64,000 nucleotides of DNA, from the NCBI GenBank assembly GCA_018268835.1, contig JAFDVU010000003.1:25495-89494 (forward strand), given 5' to 3'. Below are positions 26,298 to 35,900 of the stretch, piece after piece. The translations under genes and the position numbers were made by a program. Each line of letters begins with the position of its first letter. Within the stretch, counting starts at the first letter, position 1. The notes under the pieces were generated by a model, which was not told the DNA's origin, did not search any database, and saw nothing but the letters and a program-made list of their open reading frames with translations. This DNA is from Acidobacteriota bacterium (GTDB taxonomy: Bacteria; Acidobacteriota; Terriglobia; Bryobacterales; Bryobacteraceae).

Positions 26298-26621
26298 TTA
26301 CTCCCCCATCCCCGCGCGGTTCCGCACCAGGAATTCCTCGACGGCGGCGTGCACGCGCGGCGGATTCGCGGCCGCTGGCTCCATGCCGTCCAAACGAGCG
26401 GTGCCTTTGAGATCCCGGAGCAGCCGGACGCGGATGCGGTCCAGCCGCTTCATCAGCGTCCAGGTGAGATCGTCATCGAGATGGTGGAGGACCGCAACGC
26501 CGCCGATAAGCAGGGCGATGTCGTTGAACGCCTCCCTAACCAGGGGCTCCGGGTCTCCCTTGACGATTGCCGGAGCTTGGGGGTCCTGCTGGTTTCCGTT
26601 AGTAGCAGATGCTGAATTCAT
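26298..26621 (-). CDS. First early phage gene, unknown
   Basis: A 107-residue helical protein starting at the ATG at 26621. The open frame reaches 26933, but that extension would cover the palindromic operator region, so the internal ATG is preferred. The middle (EAFNDIALLIGGVAVLHHL) is helical and mildly hydrophobic. It is the first gene of the leftward early operon, directly downstream of the operator pair, hence probably the earliest expressed; function unknown. Confidence 0.55.
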   Translation of the reverse strand: MNSASATNGNQQDPQAPAIVKGDPEPLVREAFNDIALLIGGVAVLHHLDDDLTWTLMKRLDRIRVRLLRDLKGTARLDGMEPAAANPPRVHAAVEEFLVRNRAGMGE

Positions 26622-26641
26622 CGTTGCCTCTGCTACTGGCT

Positions 26642-26657
26642 GGGTGACATGTAACCC
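26642..26657. promoter_or_regulatory. Operator-like palindrome, left copy
   Basis: GGGTGACATGTAACCC, one mismatch from the perfect palindrome at 26749-26764. It ends 21 bases upstream (with respect to leftward transcription) of the first early gene. A repressor dimer site is likely. Confidence 0.6.
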
Positions 26658-26748
26658 AACTCCCGGTTTTCCACAGAGGTCGAAAGCTAAGCGACTGAAA
26701 ACACGCCGAATTTTGCCTCGAATTTTTTCGCGGCGGGCCGCCGACGGT

Positions 26749-26764
26749 GGGTTACATGTAACCC
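26749..26764. promoter_or_regulatory. Operator-like palindrome, right copy
   Basis: GGGTTACATGTAACCC is a perfect 16-bp palindrome, centred 107 bp from its partner at 26642-26657. The pair frames the likely divergent promoters of the early leftward operon and the rightward gene at 26829. Two directly repeated CGAATTTT boxes lie between the palindromes. Confidence 0.65.
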
Positions 26765-26828
26765 TACTCAGGAATCCGGCCTGAATTCCCGATGGCGAAG
26801 AAAAGGAGAATACGCTAAGATCAGTGAC

Positions 26829-27311
26829 GTGAACGGGTTTCGCTTCCAGGAGTTCCAGTTCGACCCGGGCCTCGATCCCGACTGGCTTCGGCTGCGGCGG
26901 CACAAGCAGTTGGTGGGCGGTCGGACGGCCCACGAACTCACCGAACTCTGGGAGCGGGAGATCCTAAGCCGGGTCAGGTTGAGCGAGACGTCTGGCGCGC
27001 AACCAAGGTTCGTGCCAGAGCGCCTGCTGGCACCCATCACGAAACTGAACATCCGGGTGCGCCACACACTTTACCGCGTGGAAATCGAAGTCCGGGTTTC
27101 GGATGGTCACTGGCATCCCGTGGTACAGAGTTGCCTCTCCTACGAGCAGGCAAACCCGTTTTTGTTGCGTGGAAGGCTTCCAGTCCGGAACTACGGCGAT
27201 CTCCTGCCCATCGTGGTCCGGCACATCCGGTGGTCGGACTCCGTTCTTCTGCAGCACCCGGATCTCAAATGCATCCTCGCCGGCCAACTGCCCGAAGCGA
27301 AGCTGGTGTAG
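26829..27311 (+). CDS. Rightward gene at the phage control region
   Basis: A 160-residue protein starting at GTG 26829 with a rather weak ribosome site; it may be translated from a leaderless message. The sequence is balanced and protein-like (FRFQEFQFDPGLDPDWLRLR at the start) but has no helix-turn-helix that I can see. Its position opposite the early operon, across two palindromes, is where a repressor would sit, so it is the nearest candidate for the lysogeny regulator. It ends ten bases from the convergent gene at 27321. Confidence 0.5.
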   Translation: MNGFRFQEFQFDPGLDPDWLRLRRHKQLVGGRTAHELTELWEREILSRVRLSETSGAQPRFVPERLLAPITKLNIRVRHTLYRVEIEVRVSDGHWHPVVQSCLSYEQANPFLLRGRLPVRNYGDLLPIVVRHIRWSDSVLLQHPDLKCILAGQLPEAKLV

Positions 27312-27320
27312 TGCTGCAGC

Positions 27321-28757
27321 TTATCGACGCTGGCGCGCATTGTCGCTCGAGCAGGGAAAGACAGCGGTCCAGCATGCTGACGCCTCAACGAGCCGGAGCG
27401 GCTCGCCGTCTAGGCCAGTCCATTCTCGAAGTTGTTTTGCAAGCCGCAGCACAACGAGGTCGTCGCCCCGCCGCGCAACGCTACCGGCGCCACGCAGCAT
27501 CCGAATGAAAATGGATCCTTCCTCGCTCAGTCTGCCGGATGCCCCCCTGAATCCGAGATCTTCCAGAGAATAGGTGCGGACGACAGTCCCGCTCTCCTCG
27601 GCCACCTCCGCTCGGCGGTTGCCGTTGGTATCCGGTCCGTGGGCGCGAAATCGCCGCGGCTCGGAAACCGATACGGCAAGCCGACCGTCGGAGCGCTCAT
27701 GGAACGAGAAGTCGAGCCACGATACGCCCGCCGGCGTGGGAAAGCCGTTCTCCCGGTCAAGGCGGATTTCGAACTCGCAAATGTAGGTCTGCGTTTTCTT
27801 GGTGACTCTGATCGGCGGACCATCGATGTCGATTAGGCTCTGGAGAACCTGCCGCAGCCGGAGGAGCCGGGTCTTCATCGGCGTATCCCCGGTGACGGCG
27901 CTCCGCGCTGTTGTGGCATCCAAAGTCCCGCGCGCCGCCGCAAACAGGCGCAGGAGTTCGATTGGCTGAGCATCCCGGTCCGTTCCGATCCCGGCAAAGC
28001 CCAGGTCATGCCATTTGCCGCCCAATCCGATCCGCAGAGAATCATCACAGACCACGATGGAGACATCCGCCCATGTCGCTCCGGCAGCCGCTGGAATGCT
28101 CATTGCAGCTCTCGGCGGGGCAGACTCGACCTCGGCAAAACGGTCGTGTAGGTAATCGAGATCTACAACTATCCGGTCACCTTCAATGCGCGAGACCGAC
28201 GCCAGTGCGATCACGTCGTGGTTGCGCGGCAGCTCGGTCTGGCCGCCTTCACAACCGACGGTCAGAATAAGCGCCGGAGCCTCGCCCATTGAGCGCCGGA
28301 TCGCCATGAACATTTCCGAAAGTGCCGGCCCTCCATCGACGCCCAAGAAGATGTCGCGGTAGCGCCCGCCCAGCCGCCGTCGGCCGAGCCGCCACAGATG
28401 TTGCAGCAGCAGCACCTCAGTCGGGGGTGCGAGATCCAAGGCGGCGCCCGCGAGTTCGCCTACGCGCCCGGCGTCAATCCGCCACTGCCGTAGCCGTTGC
28501 GCCTCGATGTTCACGGAGCCTTCTTCCGGACAGGAGATGAACATCCGGCGGCCGCCAGCCACGGTGATCACTTCCGACCAGTGCCTATCCGGGCAGAAGT
28601 CGCACATGATCCACCGGGCCGGCTCCGTCTCGCGCAGGATTCCCACTCCGATGGCGCGCTCGAATTCGAGGCGACCCCAGCGCCGCATTTCATCGATACC
28701 GACTACGGGATCACCCGTCGCTAAACGCTCAAGCAGCCGTGGCCAAATCGTCCGCAT
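27321..28757 (-). CDS. Large unknown protein, second of a pair
   Basis: A 478-residue protein of unknown family. A CDFCPDRHW segment near residue 51 and FISCPEEG near 73 may bind metal (C-x2-C and a later Cys). The middle contains helical and beta segments without catalytic motifs I recognise. The ATG at 28757 lies inside the 3' end of the preceding gene (29-base overlap), so the two are translationally coupled. Lying outside the early operon and next to the recombinase cassette, the pair looks like lysogenic cargo. Confidence 0.6.
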   Translation of the reverse strand: MRTIWPRLLERLATGDPVVGIDEMRRWGRLEFERAIGVGILRETEPARWIMCDFCPDRHWSEVITVAGGRRMFISCPEEGSVNIEAQRLRQWRIDAGRVGELAGAALDLAPPTEVLLLQHLWRLGRRRLGGRYRDIFLGVDGGPALSEMFMAIRRSMGEAPALILTVGCEGGQTELPRNHDVIALASVSRIEGDRIVVDLDYLHDRFAEVESAPPRAAMSIPAAAGATWADVSIVVCDDSLRIGLGGKWHDLGFAGIGTDRDAQPIELLRLFAAARGTLDATTARSAVTGDTPMKTRLLRLRQVLQSLIDIDGPPIRVTKKTQTYICEFEIRLDRENGFPTPAGVSWLDFSFHERSDGRLAVSVSEPRRFRAHGPDTNGNRRAEVAEESGTVVRTYSLEDLGFRGASGRLSEEGSIFIRMLRGAGSVARRGDDLVVLRLAKQLREWTGLDGEPLRLVEASACWTAVFPCSSDNARQRR

Positions 28758-29922
28758 CGTTTTCGATCCCCCATTTCGGCAGATACTGACGCAGGATCTG
28801 CTCTTCGGGGCGATCACCCAGATCGCAGGTGGCCGGAGCGCCGATCTTGAACTGCACGACGCGCTCCCTATCCTCGTCGTCACGGAGGAACGCCTGCATG
28901 GTTACCCCGGCTACCGTTGCGCTCGCCAGGCGCGCGTGCTTCTCGGCGAGTTTGTCGGCGATAACGTCGTACACAGATCCGTCCTTCGACCGCGCATCGA
29001 TCGCGACCGTGATCCGTCCGGCTCGATGCCCATGAAACTGGAGCTTGATCGCCTGCACCCGGACGAGCGTGATCCGGTGCGAGGGATCTGTCGGAAACGT
29101 GATGTTCGGGTTCTTGAAGATTTCGAGGTTGAAAGGCTCCTCGGCAGGCATCTCAGGCAGGTGGTCGAGGCCGAGGACCACCCGTGCGAAGATCTGCGCC
29201 AGAGGCTGCCGCACCTTCCGCCCGCCCTGAACGTAGGCGTCGGTGGTGCCGTCGGCGCGGTGGTAGCCGAAAATGACCTCGAATGCGGGCCTTTGGCGCT
29301 GGAATCCGAACTGGCCGGCATCGTCGTAGCCAAAACGCTCTTCGAGGTAATCGGCCGGATACGCGAAGAAGCAGTCGACGTCGCCCTCGCGGCGCCGGTG
29401 CTCGACAATGCACCGCTCGCCGCGCTTCTGCGTCGCCCAGAAGTACTCGGAGAACTGTCGCCCCAGTTCAGCCAGCACGTCAGGAGTGACCTCGATGGCT
29501 TTCGCCGGCAGGTTCTTCAGCGTGTCCCAGGAGCGCTTCGGCAGTCCGTCGATGTGCCCGAGCATGCGCGCGGTGCGAAAGATCCGCTTGTCGCGCAGGT
29601 AACACCGGAAGGCGCGCTCGTGGGCGCCCATGTTCCCGGCGATCTCGGCCGCGACCTCCACATCGATGTCGCGGGCGGCCTCCATGAAGGCCTGCGTGCC
29701 GGCTGGATTCGCCAGGGATTCGATCATGCAGAAAACATCGAAAATCCTGGAGCATTCGTCTGGCGGGATCAGGTTGCACCGCTCGTAAACTGCCTCGATA
29801 CGCCGTTCACTCACCGCGCTCCAGTCGAAGGTGTCGAAGGCGGGAACGGAGGAAAAGAACTGCTGAAGCAATGCGTTGGGGACGTGGCGGAAGAAAGATA
29901 GCGGATTAAAGAAAACCGGCAC
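28729..29922 (-). CDS. Large unknown protein, first of a pair
   Basis: A 397-residue protein. The first 150 residues are helical (VPAFDTFDWSAVSERRIEAVYERC). The second half has a beta-rich segment (NITFPTDPSHRITLVRVQAIKLQFHGHRA) that suggests a separate domain. No catalytic signature is evident. Its 3' end overlaps the start of the next gene by 29 bases. Upstream is a 235-bp stretch without a gene that should hold its promoter, so the pair is expressed separately from the replication operon. Confidence 0.6.
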   Translation of the reverse strand: MPVFFNPLSFFRHVPNALLQQFFSSVPAFDTFDWSAVSERRIEAVYERCNLIPPDECSRIFDVFCMIESLANPAGTQAFMEAARDIDVEVAAEIAGNMGAHERAFRCYLRDKRIFRTARMLGHIDGLPKRSWDTLKNLPAKAIEVTPDVLAELGRQFSEYFWATQKRGERCIVEHRRREGDVDCFFAYPADYLEERFGYDDAGQFGFQRQRPAFEVIFGYHRADGTTDAYVQGGRKVRQPLAQIFARVVLGLDHLPEMPAEEPFNLEIFKNPNITFPTDPSHRITLVRVQAIKLQFHGHRAGRITVAIDARSKDGSVYDVIADKLAEKHARLASATVAGVTMQAFLRDDEDRERVVQFKIGAPATCDLGDRPEEQILRQYLPKWGIENDADDLATAA

Positions 29923-30156
29923 AGAGGCCTCCTCGGTTTGCGAAGGACTCTATGCGTTTCCCCCTGCGGCAACGGCAGGCGCTGGACTCCATTGTCGATG
30001 TGCTATCAATGGATTTTCAGAGCCCAAGATCGCTGTAGAACCCCACAGAATACCACGGCGAACATAAAGCGAAAGCACTTGGTATGTAAGCTGCTGATTT
30101 CTTTCGGTAAAATTCGGTTGACAGTCTGGCGCGCTGGCGCTCCCACCAGCGCCGAT
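29923..30156. other. Intergenic region before the unknown gene pair
   Basis: No gene is visible. It is more AT-rich than its surroundings and should contain the leftward promoter for the pair at 27321-29922. A 7-bp hairpin (30131-30152) follows the end of the gene at 30157 but lacks a T-run. Confidence 0.4.
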
Positions 30157-30544
30157 TCAATCTAACCTGCTGTTTTGCTTGAGGTTACGCCAAAGGTCCC
30201 GCTGCTCGGCCCACTCGAATTTAGCGGCAATTCGCCGCACCGCCACCTCGCTGATCGGGAACCGCGGCTTTGTTGTGGGTGGGAATTCGAGGATCTCCTG
30301 CTGGATATCCGGTGCGAGCCAGACCAGTTCCATGATCTGGCTCATTCGCTCCCGAGTCAGGCAGCCGAGGCGGGCGAGGTCGGCGTAGTCCCGCGACTCG
30401 CCGCGTTGGATCATGTCCTGAAACTGGATGGCCAGCGCCATCACCTGCGCCACTCGGGGCAGACGCCCGATGGCGTGCCGCCGGACGTCTTTCGGTAACT
30501 CCTGCCTGGGGCGCGGGGGCGCCGCGTTCAGCCGGAATTGAATT

Positions 30545-30564
<20 letters not shown>
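30157..30564 (-). CDS. Small protein coupled to the serine recombinase
   Basis: A 135-residue basic protein overlapping the recombinase gene by 20 bases. The middle reads like a helix-turn-helix (DYADLARLGCLTRERMSQIMELVWLAP, about 59-85). It might act as a DNA-binding accessory, such as a directionality or regulatory factor; this is inferred from coupling and the HTH-like segment only. Confidence 0.62.
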
Positions 30565-31967
<1,403 letters not shown>

Positions 31968-31978
<11 letters not shown>

Positions 31979-32480
31979 GCCGCGCCTCCTTGTCGACCCC
32001 GAAGAAAGCGAAACCGTTCCAGTGGGTACCGGTGATCGCGGCGGCGATGTTGCTGAGCGATTTGTACCGCCGACCTTCATATTCGAAGGCGTCATCGAGA
32101 ACCTTCACGACCAGCGTGCGGTCCTTGTACTTCTTCACGATCAGGCTTCCCGGCATCGGCAGCCGCGCGTCCCGGATCTGGACGACCGTGCTCATCAACG
32201 CCTGATCGGCAGGTATCTGGGGCTGGCGCTTCGAGAGGTTCTCCGTGATTCTGACCCGCAACGGTACCTCGCGGGCGATAGCGATCGCGCGTTGCCGCAC
32301 CACCTCCGGAAGGCCGCCCTCCTTTTCTGCCTGGAGGTGCCAGGCAATCTTCCGCCGGAGGTGCTGGCAGTTTGCGATTGGGTGCTCCGCGCCGAACAGC
32401 AGGCGATGGACCGCCTGCAATTGCGCCGCGTTCAATCTGGGCAGATCCGCGATGGCCGGCAGCGGGCGCTCTTTCCTCAT
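31968..32480 (-). CDS. DUF2924 domain protein
   Basis: A 170-residue protein that matches DUF2924. It has an N-terminal helical part (LNAAQLQAVHRLLFGAEHP, HLRRKIAWHLQA), then the typical beta-rich C-terminal part (PGSLIVKKYKDRTLVVKVLDDAFEYEGRRYKSLSNIAAAITG..., in two blocks) ending in WNGFAFFG. This family regularly precedes large serine recombinases in prophages and is probably an accessory DNA-binding factor. It joins the upstream small gene by TAATG and overlaps the recombinase start. Confidence 0.85.
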
Positions 32481-32695
32481 TAATGTGCTGACTCCTTTCC
32501 GGGCCGTCTCTGGCCCGTCAACGTCAGTCCATGAGGGCTCGGTTCTCCCGTCTTATCAAGGGCTTGTGTTGACCGAATCGCGTCGACCGCGGCGTCTGCC
32601 AGTGGCAGTTCCGAATACCGGAGATATGCCTTCGCCAGGATCTCCGCGACCTCGCCGACGACCTCGGCGATCGTCGGCGTCTCGCCATTCTGCAT
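32480..32695 (-). CDS. Small leader gene of the recombinase cassette
   Basis: A 71-residue protein starting at the ATG at 32695, which has GGAGG at suitable distance; a longer frame to 32869 exists but lacks such a site. Helical core (IAEVVGEVAEILAKAYLRYSELPL). No family known. It overlaps the DUF2924 start as TAATG, forming a three- or four-gene cassette with the recombinase. Confidence 0.55.
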   Translation of the reverse strand: MQNGETPTIAEVVGEVAEILAKAYLRYSELPLADAAVDAIRSTQALDKTGEPSPHGLTLTGQRRPGKESAH

Positions 32696-32869
32696 GGGCT
32701 CGCCTCCATGGGCGGCCGCAGGCGGCGGTGTATCCGTGCGTGGAGACAGGACGAGCGCAGACCGCCGCCGCGGCTGTGTGGTGGCTCGATGCATCTCCAC
32801 CCACAACGAGTCCCGCTTGGCGGCCTTCCCGTTATCTGGTGTTCCGGGGCGTTTCCGCGCCCCTGTCAA

Positions 32870-32904
32870 CTAATACCAGGGGGCATTTGAAAATTTTCGG
32901 ATTT
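32870..32904 (-). promoter_or_regulatory. Bipartite motif, copy 2
   Basis: CTAATACC, 15 bases, ATTTTCGGATTT, as at 14418-14452. It lies about 175 bp upstream of the recombinase cassette, between it and the defence operon. It could be a promoter for phage genes or part of an attachment site of the serine recombinase. No other copy was seen in the window. Confidence 0.4.
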
Positions 32905-32929
32905 GTTGGCTAGGCTGTACACGCGGCGA

Positions 32930-35900
32930 TCAAGGCGTTCCCTTCACGCGCGCAGACGGCGTTTGTTGCCGCAAGAACTCCTGGTACGCGGAGGGGAGGT
33001 CCTGCTCGACGAGGTAATCGGGAAGAAGCACGGCGACCCTACCGAATTTCGTACGGAGCGAATGTCTTGCTGCGGCCTCGGCTGAGGTGACGAGCGCGGG
33101 GTACGTTCCCACGAGCGCTTCCGTTCCCCCAAGAGGAGGCGTTGCGAGGAGCGGCACGACCACGCCGTCCTTTTGACCCGCGCGGCGAACCTTCCAACCT
33201 TCGAGTTCGATATAGCGGGCGAGTGGCTCAAGCAGTTTGGCCTGCTCGACCGTACCCTCGAACACCGGAATCTCGCCGAACCGGGCATAGCGGAGGAGTT
33301 TGAGACCCAGCCGCCGATCCAATCTGGGGTGATGGAAGCGGTTTCCGTAGTGCCGAAGGCACTTCGTGCAGGAGCGCTCGCATTCTCCCGGGCAGACCTT
33401 CAGTAACTGCTCTACCTGCGCGAGCACTTCCTCCAAGTTTTCCCCGGCATCGAATGCGTATCCCGCGCCGCCGGAGGCGGTATCGAATAGGTATATCTCC
33501 GCGGCTTGCGTCCCGTCCTTAAGGTGAACGAGGCGGAAGCCGGAACTCAACTCGCCCGGGTCAATGGTAAGCGTGAGGCTCGCGCCGATCGCCAGTGACT
33601 CCGCAAAGGTCGCCAAAGCGTCGTACAGCCACGGCTGCTTCGGGCTGAAATCCATGGGCGGGCGCAGCAGGAGCCGAAGGAGCAGAATGTCCGTGCGGAA
33701 CTGATGGCCGAGGTAGATGTCACGGCGGATAGCGCCGTTGCAGAGCGGCGGCGCCTGCTCTTTCATCATGACGGAGTGGGGAACGAGGAACGGCCTCCTG
33801 TGCGGCTTCGCGGGCACCTTGTCGTCGCAGATCCACGCGGCCCCGCATTTCTCGCAAACCGCGAAGCCCTCGAGTTCCTGGCCCTTGTTCGCGACAATAA
33901 GCTTCACGCCTTCCGCGTGGGCGTACTGGAGTTGCGGCGTCCTCTCCTTCCAAGGGAAATCCTGCTCCACGAGTTCCGGCAGTTGGGCGCTCGACGCGTA
34001 CGTGATGTCCTGCTCGCGGTCGCTCTCCTTGACCGGCCGCGCCTCTTCCGGAGAGAACGCAGGCGGATCAAGGATTTCGTGAGCTTGTAGCTCTTCGCCG
34101 CAGACCGGGCACTCCTTCTCCTCAAGTTCGCGCGCTACGTCCTCCGTCTCGTCGAGCGTGACGTACGTGCATCGGGGGCACCCGATATAGCGGGTGCGAA
34201 TGCCGCCGAATATGCCTTCGGCAGGGCTTGCACTCGGCGGCCCATCGAAAAAGACGCCGCCTACACGGTACGTCTTCTTATTGATGACGAGAAGCCGGCC
34301 AGGTGCGTACTCGCTTAACGCCTGCGTCTTCCCGAGTTGCGGTCTCTCCTTCTCCTTGATGCGCCCGTGCTCGCCGCGTTCCTGGACGACGAAGCTACAT
34401 AGGTCTGTGGGGAACGCATACGAGGGCAGGAGTCCACGGTCAAACAGAAGATCGAGAAGGCTCCCCGACGGGGTGCCGGTCTCGCCCTCCTCGTCTTCGT
34501 TGTCTTTCGCCTCTAGTTTCTCTCCGATGGCCCGGAGCGCCTCGACGAGATCCTTCGCAACCTGCCGCACGAAGAGCATGCGTGCCTTGCGCGGGTCTTT
34601 CTCGTTGGCTGCGATCTCGTCCGGAAGCCATGCCACGATGGTTTCCGCGACGTCGCTCCCGGCCCTAAGTACCGATTCATCGATCCACCGCTCGAACTCG
34701 GCGAACGTGAATTCGCCGTCATCCACAAAGAAGTCGCTCGCGTTTCCAAACGCGCTCATAAGGTCAGGCCGCTCCGCCGCAAGCGCGCTCTCCTCCTCCT
34801 CACTTAAGAGGTCGATACGCGTGTGGAAGAACGTCTGGAGCAGGTACGAGTAAATGTGTCGGCGCGCTAGGCGCTTGTTGTCGGACTTGATCCGCGGCTC
34901 GCGTGGCGGCCCGCTGATAATAGCCTCGGGGTGCTCGAAGTAATGAGCGTCGTGCGCCCCTCCCTGAGCGAATGTGAGCACGCTTGATACCGAGGTACCC
35001 CTTCGACCTGCACGTCCCGCACGCTGCTGATAATTCTCGCGGAGCGGCGGAACCGTTCGGAGCCCGACCGCCGTGAGCGATCCGATATCGATACCGACCT
35101 CCATGGTCGTCGTGCAACTCAAGATGTCTACCGGGGGCTTCGCGGGGCCGAGCGGCACGTCCTGGAATCGCAATTCGAACTCCTCCGTCGTCGCATACAC
35201 GACGCCCGTATCTCGCTGCGAGAGCTGGGCCGTATGCTCCTCCGCCGTGATGTGTATCGGGCGCTGGCCCTGCAACACGGCGCGAAGCGGTTCGCGGAAG
35301 AACCCCTTGCGGGCGGTCATGTACGGATGGTCGGGAGGCCGCGCCTCGAGAGTTTTGTGTCCGCAGTTCGCGCACGAGCCGAGATACGGCTTCGGCTGGA
35401 CGTTGCCGCAGAGGCGGCACTGCTGCCACGTGTCGTCGATGGCGACGTTGACCACGAGGGAATCGGGAAGGAGGAGCCGTCCCGAGTCATCGGAACCCTG
35501 GGCGACGCTCGTAAAAACCTCGAAGAGCGACTCGCGGATTGTCTTCACCCCTTCGGCATCCAAACCCGACCGGGTCTTGAGGTCTTCGAAGAACTTCTTG
35601 AGGCCGTCCTCCGCCCGGACCGCCTCGAAGTATGGGAACTCGAGTTCGCGCTGGTTGAGCGAGAGCGCCGGATCAAATGCGCTGTGATCGAGCATCTCTT
35701 TCACCCATTGAGACGCGACCTCGACGAGGCTTTCTGCCGAGATGAGCCCCCCGATTCGGTTCTGCACCTTGCGAAGCCTCGCCTGGCGCGGCTCGACCAC
35801 GGCCGCGCACGCCGCGACGAGCGAATAGTACGGGTCGCTAATCTGGCGCAAGAGCGCCTGCCGGTAGCGCACCTTGGGTTGGGGACGCCACTCCTCGGAG

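Noticed and set aside
30131..30152. Terminator after the recombinase cassette
   Set aside because: The 7-bp hairpin is followed by no T-run in the leftward direction, so termination is not supported.
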